Source: Galliscardovia ingluviei (lineage in GTDB: Bacteria > Actinomycetota > Actinomycetes > Actinomycetales > Bifidobacteriaceae). Taken from it: a stretch of 64,000 bases of DNA. The stretch spans positions 248,001 to 312,000 of the forward strand of contig NZ_BMDH01000001.1 in the NCBI RefSeq assembly GCF_014635685.1. The letters run 5' to 3'. The position numbers and the translations under genes were made by a program. The notes under the pieces were generated by a model. The model saw only the letters and a list, made by a program, of their open reading frames with translations. It ran no database searches and was not told the origin of the DNA. This document shows positions 1 through 8,941 of this stretch, piece after piece. Within the stretch, counting starts at the first letter, position 1; each line of letters opens with the position of its first letter.

Positions 1-2649
1 TTTGACGTGCAGCTTATGGGTGGTGCCGCCTTGCATTGGGGCAATATTGCAGAAATGAAAACCGGTGAAGGTAAAACATTGGTAGCAACATTGCCAAGCT
101 ATTTAAATGCTTTGGATGGCAAAGGCGTGCATGTGGTAACCGTCAATGATTACCTTGCAAGCTACCAGAGCGAGCTTATGGGTCGTGTGTTTAGATTCTT
201 AGGCATGACCACTGGCTGTATCTTAACTGAGCAGAAGCCAGCAGAGCGCCGTCGTCAGTATGCCGCAGACGTAACCTATGGCACCAATAATGAGTTCGGC
301 TTTGATTATTTGCGCGACAATATGGCGTGGAATAAGTCTGATTTGGTGCAGCGCGAGCATCATTATGCCATTGTCGATGAGGTTGATTCCATTCTTATCG
401 ATGAAGCGCGTACACCATTGATTATTTCTGGTCCTGCTGAGGGCGATGTGACCCGTTGGTATGCACAGTTCGCCAAATTAGTAACTCGCCTAGACCGTGA
501 TGTTGACTACGAAGTTGATGAGAAGAAGAAGGTTGTCGGCATTCTTGACCCTGGTATTACTAAGGTTGAGGATTATCTGGGTATTGACAATCTCTATGAA
601 CCAGCAAATACTGCACTTATCGGTTATCTGAACAATGCAATTAAGGCTAAAGAACTCTTTATTCGTGATAAGGACTACGTGGTCACTCACGATGAAGTTT
701 TGATTGTTGATGAACACACTGGTCGTATGCTGCCAGGTCGCCGTTACAATGAGGGATTGCATCAGGCTATTGAAGCTAAGGAACATGTTAAGGTTCAGGC
801 TGAAAATCAGACCTTTGCAACGATTACTTTGCAGAATTACTTCCGCATGTATGACAAGCTTGCTGGTATGACTGGTACTGCTGAAACTGAGGCAGCAGAG
901 TTTATGAATACCTACAAGCTTGGCGTTATTCCAATTCCTACGAATAAGCCAATGATTCGTGAGGATAAAGATGATTTGATTTTCCGTACTCAGAAGGAAA
1001 AGCTTTCTGCAATCGTTAAGGATGTTATTGCCCGCCATCAGAAGGGTCAGCCGGTTTTGCTTGGTACTGCTTCTGTTGAATCATCAGAAGTAGTTTCAAC
1101 GTTGCTGGATGTGGCTGGTATTGAGCACGAAGTGCTGAACGCTAAGCAGCATGAGCGTGAAGCTGCAGTGGTTGCTGTAGCAGGTCGTAAAGGCGCAGTT
1201 ACTGTAGCAACCAATATGGCCGGTCGTGGTACCGATATTATGCTTGGCGGTAATGTGGAATTCTTGGCTGATAAGCAGCTTAAGGCTCAAGGATATTCGC
1301 CAGAGGACACTCCAGAAGAGTATGAGAAGCTTTGGCCTGAAACATTAGAAGCTGTTCGCCAGCAGGTCAAAGATGAGCATGAGGAAGTTGTCAAGCTCGG
1401 TGGCTTGTATGTACTCGGTACTGAACGTCATGAGTCTCGTCGTATTGACAATCAGCTTCGTGGTCGTTCCGGTCGTCAGGGTGACCCTGGTGAGTCTCGC
1501 TTCTACTTAAGCCTCGAAGATAATTTGATGCGTTTGTTCAATACTCAGCTGGTTGCTCGTGTGATGGCGAAAGGTATGCCAACTGGCGAACCAATTGAAG
1601 CAAAAAGTGTGTCTAAGGGCGTGCGCAATGCGCAGAAGGCAGTAGAGTCGCGCAATTACGAAATTCGTAAGAACGTGCTGAAGTATGACGATGTGATGAA
1701 TAAGCAGCGTACTGTGATTTACGCAGAGCGTCAGGCTGTGCTTAAGGGTGAAGATATTGCCGAAGATGTGCAGCGCTTTATGACAGACACCATCGAGTCA
1801 TACGTGCGTGGAGCAAGCCGCACCAGCGATAAGCCAGCGGAGTGGGATTTGGATGCGCTGTGGAAGTCCTTCGGACGCTTGTATCCAATTACGGTAGAAG
1901 TTGAAGATGGTAAGCAGGCTATTGCTGAGATTCGCAAGGCTGATAAGGCTGTAGAAGTACTGCGTGATCTGATTGTGAAGGATGCTACTGAGCAGTATCG
2001 CCAGCGTGAAGAGCTTGCTGGTAGCACGCATATGCGTGATTTAGAGCGACAAGTTGTGCTTTCGGTTCTTGATCGCATGTGGCGTGAGCATCTTTACGAG
2101 ATGGACTATTTGAAGGATGGTATTGGTCTGCGCGGTATGGGTCAGCGCGATCCTTTGACTGAGTATCAGCGTGAAGGCTATCAGATGTACAATTCCATGG
2201 TTGAGGCCATTAAGGAAGAGTCCATCCGCTTGCTCTTTAATGTTGATTTGCAGATGTTGCGCGCTCAGTGGCAGCAGGAAGCTGAAGAACAAGAAGCTGA
2301 AAGCGAAGTCAGTGAGGGACAAGCACTTGCTGGTGAGACCAACGAGCAGGATGCCTTGCAAGAAAGTGCTCCAGCTGATCCTGATAGTGTTGATGAAGAT
2401 CAAGATGAAGCCGATCTCGCATCTGATCAGAGCGCAGCTGGAACGGTAAGTGGTGAAGGTCATGTTACTGGTCCAAAGCCAATAAGTCATGCTGATGGTA
2501 AAGTTCCTGCCAACAAGCGTCCTAAGTCAGAAGAGCAGCACGCTCCTGAAGCTGATGGTCGTACTTTCCCAGGCACCCGCAAGAATGATCCTTGCCCATG
2601 TGGTTCTGGTAAGAAGTACAAGTTGTGCCATGGTAAGAATGAGCAGTAA
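1..2649 (+). CDS. secA: Preprotein translocase ATPase SecA (5' end outside the window)
   Basis: Motor ATPase that drives unfolded secretory proteins through the SecYEG channel at the cytoplasmic membrane. The reading frame is open from base 1 (F-D-V-Q-L-M-G-G), so the first part of the gene lies before the window; the GTG at position 7 is internal. Visible hallmarks are the Walker A motif [11 protein letters not shown], the [15 protein letters not shown] segment, [14 protein letters not shown] and the helicase-type [18 protein letters not shown]. After about residue 755 the chain becomes a Glu/Asp/Gln-rich low-complexity linker, then ends in the zinc-binding [14 protein letters not shown] motif that contacts SecB or ribosomes in other species. 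Length and motifs fit the main housekeeping SecA1 rather than an accessory SecA2, which usually lacks the C-terminal zinc motif. A hairpin terminator follows. Confidence 0.97.
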   Translation, partial: FDVQLMGGAALHWGNIAEMKTGEGKTLVATLPSYLNALDGKGVHVVTVNDYLASYQSELMGRVFRFLGMTTGCILTEQKPAERRRQYAADVTYGTNNEFGFDYLRDNMAWNKSDLVQREHHYAIVDEVDSILIDEARTPLIISGPAEGDVTRWYAQFAKLVTRLDRDVDYEVDEKKKVVGILDPGITKVEDYLGIDNLYEPANTALIGYLNNAIKAKELFIRDKDYVVTHDEVLIVDEHTGRMLPGRRYNEGLHQAIEAKEHVKVQAENQTFATITLQNYFRMYDKLAGMTGTAETEAAEFMNTYKLGVIPIPTNKPMIREDKDDLIFRTQKEKLSAIVKDVIARHQKGQPVLLGTASVESSEVVSTLLDVAGIEHEVLNAKQHEREAAVVAVAGRKGAVTVATNMAGRGTDIMLGGNVEFLADKQLKAQGYSPEDTPEEYEKLWPETLEAVRQQVKDEHEEVVKLGGLYVLGTERHESRRIDNQLRGRSGRQGDPGESRFYLSLEDNLMRLFNTQLVARVMAKGMPTGEPIEAKSVSKGVRNAQKAVESRNYEIRKNVLKYDDVMNKQRTVIYAERQAVLKGEDIAEDVQRFMTDTIESYVRGASRTSDKPAEWDLDALWKSFGRLYPITVEVEDGKQAIAEIRKADKAVEVLRDLIVKDATEQYRQREELAGSTHMRDLERQVVLSVLDRMWREHLYEMDYLKDGIGLRGMGQRDPLTEYQREGYQMYNSMVEAIKEESIRLLFNVDLQMLRAQWQQEAEEQEAESEVSEGQALAGETNEQDALQESAPADPDSVDEDQDEADLASDQSAAGTVSGEGHVTGPKPISHADGKVPANKRPKSEEQHAPEADGRTFPGTRKNDPCPCGSGKKYKLCHGKNEQ

Positions 2650-2679
2650 GCGTTTGCAGTAATACGGTTATCAAGTTAT

Positions 2680-2708
2680 AAGGCGGGTGTTTCGGCACTC
2701 GCCTTTTT
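2680..2708 (+). terminator. Rho-independent terminator after secA
   Basis: The arms AAGGCGGGTG and CACTCGCCTT enclose a six-base loop (one G-T pair) and run straight into a T tract. It lies about 30 bases after the secA stop codon. Confidence 0.85.
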
Positions 2709-2778
2709 GTTTCACAGTTGCTTGCGATAGCTTCACAGTTCGCGATATGAAATATTTATAAACTGAGCTAGAGCTTTT

Positions 2779-2798
2779 GCATACGGTATGCCTACAAT
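2779..2798 (+). promoter_or_regulatory. Candidate trpD promoter with overlapping palindrome
   Basis: A perfect 13-base palindrome, GCATACGGTATGC (2779-2791), abuts a -10-like TACAAT (2793-2798), 58 bases before trpD. No good -35 is apparent. The palindrome would sit in the promoter spacer, where a repressor or activator could bind. No regulator is identified. Confidence 0.35.
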
Positions 2799-2856
2799 GA
2801 CGAAACCACAACGATAGTGGCATATTGTAGACAAACTACTCACGTGGGAGACGATT

Positions 2857-3915
2857 ATGACCAACCAGATTACATGGAAGTCAATCCTTAATACATTGGT
2901 ACATGGCGAGCACCTGAGCGCACAAGAGAGTGAGTGGTATGTCGATGATTTGATGAACGGTCAGGCACAGCCTGCTGCAGTTGGTGCTGTACTCGCTATG
3001 CAAGAGCAATTAGGTCTTACATCGCAGGAAGTTGCAGGAGCTGCTCGTGCGATGGTAAATCATGCCATTGATTTGCCGATTGAAGGTGAGACTACGGATA
3101 TTGTTGGTACCGGCGGAGATGGTGCTGCAACGGTGAATTTATCAACTATGGGAGCAATTATTGCAGCTAGCGCTGGTGTGAAAATTGTTAAGCACGGTAA
3201 TCGTGCAGCATCAAGCAAGTGTGGTGCTGCGGACTGTCTTGAGGCTTTAGGATTGCCACTAGACTTAACTCCGGAACAGGTACGTGTTGTCGGCGAAGAA
3301 GTGGGTATTACATTTGCTTTTGCAAAAACCTTCCACCCGGCTATGCGTTATGTTGGACCTGTGCGCAGTGTGCTCGGCATCCCATGTGTGTTTAATGTAT
3401 TAGGCCCGCTGACGAATCCAGCGCATCCTAAGCATGTGGCTATTGGATGTGCGAATCGTGATATGAGCCCGATTATGGCTGATGTGTATGCATCGCAGGG
3501 ACAAAACGGTATGGTGTACACCTCGAGTGAAGGTCTTGATGAATTAGCACCTACTGGTCCGGTGTCAGTATGGGAGATTCGCGATGGGGTTGTGACCTAT
3601 GTCGAGTTCGATCCTATTCATGAATTGGGGTTGCAGCCTGTAACACTTGATGATTTGCGCGGCGGAGAGCCTGCACAAAATGCGCAAGCAGTTCGTTATT
3701 TGCTTGCTGGTAAGGACGTGCCATTTAGATCTACAGCACTATTGAATGCTGCTTCAGCCTTGGTGGCACAAGGTGACGCGGTTGCCAGTGCGGGAAGTGG
3801 TTTCGCAGATCGTTTCCGTGCGGCCTATGCATTGGCTCAAGATGCTGTTGATAGTGGGCGTGCTCAGGCTTTGTTAGATCGTTGGATCGCAGTAGCTCGT
3901 TCGGTAGCGTTGTAG
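2857..3915 (+). CDS. trpD: Anthranilate phosphoribosyltransferase
   Basis: Transfers the phosphoribosyl group of PRPP to anthranilate, the second step of tryptophan synthesis. At 352 residues it matches the usual length of about 340-350. The PRPP-binding glycine-rich motif is seen as IVGTGGDGAATVNLST near residue 83, followed by KHGNRAASSKCGAADCLEALG, which carries the conserved anthranilate-site residues. The ATG follows a GGGAG ribosome site with suitable spacing. It is not next to other trp genes here, so the pathway is dispersed or its remaining genes lie elsewhere. It is probably transcribed alone, since a terminator lies upstream and a new promoter-like sequence follows. Confidence 0.95.
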   Translation: MTNQITWKSILNTLVHGEHLSAQESEWYVDDLMNGQAQPAAVGAVLAMQEQLGLTSQEVAGAARAMVNHAIDLPIEGETTDIVGTGGDGAATVNLSTMGAIIAASAGVKIVKHGNRAASSKCGAADCLEALGLPLDLTPEQVRVVGEEVGITFAFAKTFHPAMRYVGPVRSVLGIPCVFNVLGPLTNPAHPKHVAIGCANRDMSPIMADVYASQGQNGMVYTSSEGLDELAPTGPVSVWEIRDGVVTYVEFDPIHELGLQPVTLDDLRGGEPAQNAQAVRYLLAGKDVPFRSTALLNAASALVAQGDAVASAGSGFADRFRAAYALAQDAVDSGRAQALLDRWIAVARSVAL

Positions 3916-3950
3916 TTAAAACACGCCAATACCAACCGATTGGTTATAGT

Positions 3951-4001
3951 TTGGAAATGAACATACTCTGTGATAAAATACATGGAAACTTGAACGTTCA
4001 A
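3951..4001 (+). promoter_or_regulatory. Probable promoter of the ROK kinase gene with downstream palindrome
   Basis: TTGGAA (3951-3956) and TAAAAT (3974-3979) are separated by exactly 17 bases, a good sigma-70-type arrangement. The perfect palindrome TTGAACGTTCAA (3990-4001) lies just after the expected transcription start, in a typical repressor-operator position. The regulator is unknown. Confidence 0.55.
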
Positions 4002-4051
4002 ACTGTTGTTGAAACACGCTCATAGGCGAGTAGCAGCATTCGGGAGGCAGC

Positions 4052-5020
4052 ATGTACACACTCGGTATTGATATTGGCGGTACAAAAATTGCGGGCGCAG
4101 TTTGCGATGAAAATGACACTATCGTAAGCCAGTGGAGAGTTCCTACTCCAACAGAGCCAGAAGAAATCAATGACTGCATTGTAGAAATTTATGAAGAGGC
4201 AACTAAGCTTCATCCAGAAATTCCATACATTGGTATCTCTGCTGCTGGCAATGTGAAAGCTGACCGTAGAACGATGAGTTTCTCTGCAAATATTGCCAAG
4301 TGGATCGATTATCCTTTAGCTGATCGCATCGAAGAGCTACTGCAGGGTCGTGCTAAAGTCGTAGTAGAAAATGATGCTAACTGCGCCGGCTGGGGCGAAT
4401 ATATTTTGGGTGCTGGTAAAGGATCCAAGAATATGGTGATGCTCACTGTTGGCACCGGTCTTGGCGGCGCTATTGTTATTAATGGTGAACTCTATCGTGG
4501 TTCTTTTGGTATGGCTGCAGAGCTTGGTCACTTGCCAATGGTATCTGATGGTGATTTCTGCGGATGTGGTTTGCGCGGTTGTGCAGAACGCTACACTTCT
4601 GGTAGTGCACTAGAGAACTTTGCGCGTGCTGGTATGCGTCGTATGCCGCAAAAGGCAACTCGTTTGTTAGAGCTGTGCGGCGGTGACGTGAATGCTCTAG
4701 AAGGCAAAATGGTTTCCCAGGCGGCTGCCGAAGGTGATGAACTAGCACTGTATGCCTTCGGTAAGATTGGCGAATGGCTGGGTCGCACTATGGCTGCTAT
4801 TGCAGCAGTACTTGATCCTGATGTATTTGTGATTGGTGGCGGCGTGGTTTCTGTCGGCAATATTTTGCTTGATCCTGCGCGCTACAACTATCAGCGATTC
4901 TTGCAAGCATCTGCATACCGTGAGCATGCACAGATTCTTCCAGCAACCGCTGGCGGTGATGCGGGTATGATTGGCGCTGCTGATCTGGCTCGTAAGGAAT
5001 TGAGCAAGGAACAAGCATAG
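4052..5020 (+). CDS. glk: ROK-family glucokinase
   Basis: Probable ATP-dependent glucokinase, phosphorylating glucose to glucose-6-phosphate in the cytoplasm to feed the fructose-6-phosphate (bifid) shunt. The N-terminal ATP-binding signature is LGIDIGGTKIAGAV. The catalytic region contains VVENDANCAGWGEY, and the ROK zinc site follows as CGCGLRGCAERYTSG with three cysteines plus an upstream ELGH histidine. The 322-residue length is typical of actinobacterial GlkA. There is no N-terminal helix-turn-helix, so it is an enzyme and not a ROK repressor. The ATG follows a strong GGGAGG site. A second, different ROK kinase lies at 60.4 kb. The exact sugar specificity cannot be read from sequence. 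Confidence 0.88.
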   Translation: MYTLGIDIGGTKIAGAVCDENDTIVSQWRVPTPTEPEEINDCIVEIYEEATKLHPEIPYIGISAAGNVKADRRTMSFSANIAKWIDYPLADRIEELLQGRAKVVVENDANCAGWGEYILGAGKGSKNMVMLTVGTGLGGAIVINGELYRGSFGMAAELGHLPMVSDGDFCGCGLRGCAERYTSGSALENFARAGMRRMPQKATRLLELCGGDVNALEGKMVSQAAAEGDELALYAFGKIGEWLGRTMAAIAAVLDPDVFVIGGGVVSVGNILLDPARYNYQRFLQASAYREHAQILPATAGGDAGMIGAADLARKELSKEQA

Positions 5021-5095
5021 TTGCAAGCACTGGTATAGATATTAATCGATATTAGTTGATGCAATAAGTATTAAATACTGATATTCATAAATGTA

Positions 5096-5126
5096 TGTGC
5101 CCTGTAGAGTCTTCTGCAGGGCACAT
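5096..5126. terminator. Hairpin between convergent genes
   Basis: A 13-base stem with one G-T pair (TGTGCCCTGTAGA with TTCTGCAGGGCACA) lies between the glucokinase gene and the convergent minus-strand gene. There is only a weak T-rich tail on either side, so it is a likely but not classical terminator, possibly serving both directions. Confidence 0.6.
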
Positions 5127-5206
5127 TGTATTGCGCGTATTGCGTTGGGGACTATATGAGTGTATATCAGATAGCAATGCGTATGTATGTTCTTGTGTCA
5201 GTAATG

Positions 5207-5761
5207 CTATACGCGAGCTCCATCATCGTCGGCAGAGCGCCTTGTCTGCGTAAATCCACGATGTACCGACAAAAATCCTGCGGCGCCGAGCAATGTTCCT
5301 AAGCCCCCGACAAGTCCAAGTATTCCTGAAAAACTTGGCAAGAGCACTGCGCCAACTAAACATAGCACACCCAGTACGAGCAGTACCGTGTATAAGAGTG
5401 TGCTGGTTTTTATAGGACCTAATTTAGGATTTGGCGGTGTGAACATATCATCAACATCATCGAGCCAACTGATTCCGGTATGATCTCTAGGTCCGTATGA
5501 TCTCCTGCCAGCCTGAACAAAAATATCATCACTAAAATCATTTACAGTAAATTGTTGTTCAACCTGGTGTTGTTTGGCTTCCTTTTCGCGTTTTTTATCA
5601 AGACGCTCGGCTTTATGCGCAAATCGTTTTGATGCAGTCGATTGAGCAACATCGGCCAAGTCATCGCCATGCTCGCCGAGAAAAGCTGCCCACTGCTCAT
5701 CAAGATTGTCAGATGGGCCATTCTTATTAGTGCGACCCTCGCTATTGCTGTTTGTGCTCAT
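5207..5761 (-). CDS. Small membrane protein of unknown function
   Basis: I do not recognise a named family. The chosen ATG gives 184 residues starting MSTNSNSEG; an upstream in-frame start would add 52 residues that read like non-coding translation and would overlap the divergent acyltransferase start. The first ~110 residues are charged and hydrophilic, with a Lys/Glu-rich probable coiled-coil around residues 40-65. Two hydrophobic segments follow (about 125-147 and 150-170, rich in Leu, Val and Gly), separated by a short turn, and the tail is basic (TQTRRSADDDG). This suggests a protein anchored by a C-terminal hairpin with its N-terminus in the cytoplasm. It stands alone between a convergent and a divergent gene. 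No clear ribosome site is visible. Confidence 0.7.
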   Translation of the reverse strand: MSTNSNSEGRTNKNGPSDNLDEQWAAFLGEHGDDLADVAQSTASKRFAHKAERLDKKREKEAKQHQVEQQFTVNDFSDDIFVQAGRRSYGPRDHTGISWLDDVDDMFTPPNPKLGPIKTSTLLYTVLLVLGVLCLVGAVLLPSFSGILGLVGGLGTLLGAAGFLSVHRGFTQTRRSADDDGARV

Positions 5762-5864
5762 ACTGCTACTGTATCGTAACGTATGCGCGAAAGTATGAAA
5801 GTATAGGTCTTTGCCATGAGGTTGTTTTAGACTAGTGCACGTAACGTGAAGACTGGAGGATCTT

Positions 5865-6563
5865 GTGCTGTATTGGTTTTTCGTTAAAGGTTTGGGTTGG
5901 CTTGCTGCATTACGCATTCATCCTACTATCGAAGGTGTAGAGAATATTCCTGAACATGGTGGAGCCATTATTGCCGCAAATCATTTAGCAGTAATCGATG
6001 ACGCACTTATTCCTATGAGCTGCCCACGCATGGTTCATTTTATGGGTAAAGCTGAGTATTTTGACGGGTCTACGTTAAAGGGCAAGCTTAAAAAATGGTG
6101 GTTTACTTCCGTAGGTGTGTTCCCAGTAGATCGTTCTGGTGGTTCTAAGAGTTTGGGAGCACTTGCTCATGCTCGTCAAATTATTGAAGATGGGCATTTA
6201 TTTGGTATTCATATTGAAGGAACCCGTTCTCCAGATGGTCGCTTGTACAAAGGTCACACAGGAGTGGCGCGTCTTGCTTTTGAAACAGGCTGCTCTATTG
6301 TGCCAACGGCTATTATTGGAACTGGGGATATCCAAAAACAAGGTCAGCTGATCCCTGATAAGGGCTACACCAAAGTAATTTATGGTAAACCTATTGAAGT
6401 GGAGCGTAAAGATCCCGCAGAGGTGACACGTGAAATGCTTCGCGAGCTCACGGATCGCATTACTCAAGCTATTCGTGAGATGAGTGGCCAGGAATATGTT
6501 GATGAGTATGCGCAGGATGTTAAACGTCGTTTGGCTCACCAACAGGAGCAATTGCATGCGTAG
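5865..6563 (+). CDS. plsC: 1-acyl-sn-glycerol-3-phosphate acyltransferase (PlsC family)
   Basis: Acylates lysophosphatidic acid to phosphatidic acid, the second acylation in phospholipid synthesis, at the inner face of the membrane. The catalytic NHxxxxD block is present as NHLAVIDD near residue 43, and the substrate-binding block is seen as EGTRSPDGRLYKGHTGVARLA near residue 122. A hydrophobic N-terminus (LYWFFVKGLGWLAAL) probably inserts into the membrane. The start is a GTG preceded by GGAGGA four bases upstream. At 232 residues it matches actinobacterial PlsC homologues, several of which occur per genome, so this need not be the main PlsC. Confidence 0.88.
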   Translation: MLYWFFVKGLGWLAALRIHPTIEGVENIPEHGGAIIAANHLAVIDDALIPMSCPRMVHFMGKAEYFDGSTLKGKLKKWWFTSVGVFPVDRSGGSKSLGALAHARQIIEDGHLFGIHIEGTRSPDGRLYKGHTGVARLAFETGCSIVPTAIIGTGDIQKQGQLIPDKGYTKVIYGKPIEVERKDPAEVTREMLRELTDRITQAIREMSGQEYVDEYAQDVKRRLAHQQEQLHA

Positions 6564-6588
6564 TGCACGATGATGTGCATGACTGTAG

Positions 6589-6661
6589 TGCCCCGGATGC
6601 GATTCGAACGCACGACACCCGCTTTAGGAGAGCGGTGCTCTATCCCCTGAGCTACCGGGGC
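6589..6661 (-). tRNA. tRNA-Arg (anticodon CCU)
   Basis: Read on the minus strand, this 73-base sequence folds as a cloverleaf. The acceptor arms are GCCCCGG and CCGGGGC with discriminator A. The anticodon stem CCGCT/AGCGG encloses the loop CTCCTAA, giving anticodon CCT (reads AGG), and the T-loop is TTCGAAT. CCA is not encoded. Confidence 0.95.
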
Positions 6662-6874
6662 AACAGCAATCCATTGTACACGCTAAATGCATAAGTACAA
6701 ACTCAACACAAGGGTGTATGGCAGGAGGCGGAACAGACTAGGGTAGTACGCCGGTCAACTGTATGACGGTTGTATAGTAGTTGTACTCAGAATTCTGTAG
6801 ATGAAGCGGTGTATCTGTATCTGTATATATGTGCATTACGTGCAATGATTGTAAGTAATACATGTAGACCGTGG

Positions 6875-6904
6875 TTTTTGGCGTATGATTCGCTATCCTA
6901 TAAT
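6875..6904 (+). promoter_or_regulatory. Candidate promoter in the 302-base gap before the EEP-family gene
   Basis: A consensus -10 TATAAT (6899-6904) with a poor -35-like TTTTTG 18 bases upstream. It lies 60 bases before the downstream start. Apart from the short palindrome CAGAATTCTG (6788-6797), I see nothing else in the gap between the tRNA and this gene. Confidence 0.45.
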
Positions 6905-6963
6905 GAGCAATGGCGCCGGAATCAGGACTGCCTCGCTGACGCCGGCGGGGAAGGAACGGTGTA

Positions 6964-7950
6964 ATGAAATTAGGCGTAATGCGTGTGGTGTGGGGGCTAA
7001 TTTCAGGCGTTTTCGGTCTTATTACCCTGATTGGTATGGTAGCTCGCTTACTCCCTGCAGCATTATCTGATTTACCACTCCTTCCAGAGATTGTTTCATT
7101 CACTCCTTGGTATTGCATCAGTGGAGCTATTGCGCTATTTGCAGCGCTCATGGCACACCAAACTCTGCGTGTGTGGACTATGGTAATTTGCCTTGCCTTA
7201 AATGTGTGCATGCAAGTGCCACTATTCGCTCATATCGGAGTGCCTCAGCAATCAGCACAACAATCTTCGAGTAATCAAACGCTTTCTGTGATGACTAGTA
7301 ATGTCTATCGTGGAGCTGGTAGCGTTCAAGATATTGTGCAACAGGTACGGCAACACCATGTGCAAATCCTTACTATGCAAGAAACAACTGCCGATTTTGA
7401 GCAGAAGCTCTATGATGCAGGGCTCGATCAATTATTGCCATATCACCATCGCTCCACGTCAGACCACATGTATGGTAATGATATTTGGTCAGCATATCCA
7501 CTTGCTGATGTAGTTAGTGATGAAGTTGATTCTTCTGCATCGCCAATGCCTGCTGGCTCAATTACGTTAGATTCAGGAGCTGTAGTGCGGTTTGTATCAG
7601 TGCATACCACCTCTCCAAAATTTGGTTCATGGGCGCAGTGGAAACGCAGTATTGATGAGATAAGCGCATTGCAGAATAATACGCATACTACGTATGTGCT
7701 TATGGGCGATTTTAATGCTACACTTGACCATGCTCCATTTCGCGCTATGCTTGGTTCCCGCTTTCGTGATGGGGCTTATCAACTTGCTCATGGATACACG
7801 ATGACATGGCCAGCAAATTTGAGCATTCCAGCAATGGTTGGCATTGATCATGTTGTAGTTGATCAGGGGATTACTGTAACTAGTATGCAAACACAGACTA
7901 TTACAGGCAGCGACCATAAAGCTCTTATCGCAACGTTGCGTATAGCGTAG
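6964..7950 (+). CDS. Membrane-anchored endonuclease/exonuclease/phosphatase-family protein
   Basis: The N-terminal ~95 residues contain about three hydrophobic segments (roughly 5-28, 42-62, 66-88), followed by an EEP-fold hydrolase domain from about residue 105. Family motifs are visible: SVMTSNVYRG (metal-site Asn), ILTMQETTADF (catalytic Glu), YVLMGDFNATLDHAPF (the GDFN motif) and the terminal GSDHKALIA (catalytic His preceded by Asp). This layout resembles widespread actinobacterial membrane EEP proteins whose substrates, whether nucleic acid, phospholipid or sugar phosphate, are not defined. The predicted topology would place the catalytic domain outside the membrane. The ATG follows AAGGAA with suitable spacing. 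The metal-binding residues appear intact, so it is likely active. Confidence 0.85.
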   Translation: MKLGVMRVVWGLISGVFGLITLIGMVARLLPAALSDLPLLPEIVSFTPWYCISGAIALFAALMAHQTLRVWTMVICLALNVCMQVPLFAHIGVPQQSAQQSSSNQTLSVMTSNVYRGAGSVQDIVQQVRQHHVQILTMQETTADFEQKLYDAGLDQLLPYHHRSTSDHMYGNDIWSAYPLADVVSDEVDSSASPMPAGSITLDSGAVVRFVSVHTTSPKFGSWAQWKRSIDEISALQNNTHTTYVLMGDFNATLDHAPFRAMLGSRFRDGAYQLAHGYTMTWPANLSIPAMVGIDHVVVDQGITVTSMQTQTITGSDHKALIATLRIA

Positions 7951-8162
7951 TCGTGCAGCATGGCATAGCTTAGTAATATAGCGCAGCGCAGTAATGTACC
8001 GCAGTATTGACAAGAACGTCTACTAGCTCACATCAGCTTGTGATAAGCGTAGAAAAGAGTAAGAGTACAAATGTGCGACACCTGTACCTACACGCTATCT
8101 CTGTGTTGAGCAGCGTGAAATTGTATGAGTGTTTGCGTTATAGGTTGTATAAAGGAGTACCA

Positions 8163-8366
8163 ATGGATAAAAGCGCAGCATTAGCACGTATGGCTGAAGT
8201 ATCGACTGTTGACGAAGTACTAGCATTGGCTGAGCAGCTTGGGTTAACGATGAATTACGAACAAGCTGATTATGCGCTTGGTCGTATCAACCAAACGAAG
8301 AATGATGCAGCAGAGCTTTCTGGGGATACCTTAGAAAAGGTGGCTGCAGAATTATTTAATCTCTAA
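8163..8366 (+). CDS. Small Nif11-leader-like protein
   Basis: A 67-residue acidic, helical protein starting at an ATG behind an excellent AAAGGAG site; a longer in-frame reading back to 8007 has no comparable start. The pattern ARMAEVSTVDEVLALAEQLG, then a second helix, then ELSGDTLEKVAAELFNL, is reminiscent of Nif11-type leader peptides (helical region, then an L-S-x-x-x-L-E-x-V-A motif). Those leaders normally end in Gly-Gly followed by a variable core peptide. Here there is neither Gly-Gly nor a core, and no modification enzyme lies nearby. It may be a free-standing regulator or binding domain. The family resemblance is my judgement from the motif pattern and is not certain. Confidence 0.65.
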   Translation: MDKSAALARMAEVSTVDEVLALAEQLGLTMNYEQADYALGRINQTKNDAAELSGDTLEKVAAELFNL

Positions 8367-8397
8367 CTGCTCATCGTAATTTAGCTTAATTGCGTTT

Positions 8398-8541
8398 GGA
8401 GTTTATACTCCGACTTATCTCTGAATAAGGCGCCTGTACAAAGGTCTATATCATTGTAGATATCGCTATTATTGTAAATATCGCGCAATATCATGTGGTA
8501 TGTGCCAGATCGATAATAGATCCGATGAATAGACGCCTTAT
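8398..8541. repeat. Inverted repeats in the gap after the small protein gene
   Basis: This 219-base gap has a hairpin GGAGT-TTAT-ACTCC (8398-8411) and distant arms ATAAGGCG (8425-8432) and CGCCTTAT (8534-8541). Between them are two related A/T-rich stretches resembling ATTGTAGATATCGC and ATTGTAAATATCGC. No gene is visible. It could act as a convergent terminator region for the small gene and xseB. Confidence 0.4.
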
Positions 8542-8585
8542 ATAATTTGAGGTTTACTTACCAATTTATTGACTTTTGCAAGTAC

Positions 8586-8879
8586 TTATTGCTCAAGATT
8601 GGATTGTGTACCTGCACTTGCTCCGGCGCTCGCCTGAGAGGCTTGTGCTGCATCAAGTTGTTCGCGAACGCTATCTAATAGTCCTTGTGCTCGTTTGGCA
8701 AGCGCTTCACCAATTTGCCACTGCTTCATAGAAGCATCAAGATCAAGACCGCCAGCTTCCAAAGCCTGTACTGCTTTAATCAACTGGTCACGTGCTTGCT
8801 CGTATGTTAGTGCATTAATTGCTGCAAGCTCTTCTTCGCTCAATGAAGTGGAGATTGCAGGCTGTGATGTCTCGCTCAT
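8586..8879 (-). CDS. xseB: Exodeoxyribonuclease VII small subunit
   Basis: Small subunit that binds the large subunit XseA to form exonuclease VII, which degrades single-stranded DNA to short oligonucleotides in repair. The 97-residue protein has the family core LTYEQARDQLIKAVQALEAG, followed by GLDLDASMKQWQIGEALAKRA, a helical hairpin typical of XseB. The tail is Ala/Ser-rich. It lies 62 bases after xseA on the same strand, the usual gene pair. Confidence 0.92.
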   Translation of the reverse strand: MSETSQPAISTSLSEEELAAINALTYEQARDQLIKAVQALEAGGLDLDASMKQWQIGEALAKRAQGLLDSVREQLDAAQASQASAGASAGTQSNLEQ

Positions 8880-8941
8880 GGTATTCCTTTCGTAAACTTT
8901 TAGGTACTGGTGTTTGCTACTTGTATTTGGTGTGTGAGTAA

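Noticed and set aside
490-2490. Several minus-strand reading frames and one second plus frame across secA
   Set aside because: They lie wholly inside the secA frame, which has strong family motifs, and their translations show no domain-like pattern.
8007-8366. 119-residue version of the small Nif11-like gene
   Set aside because: Its first 52 residues have no ribosome site, whereas the ATG at 8163 has AAAGGAG directly upstream.
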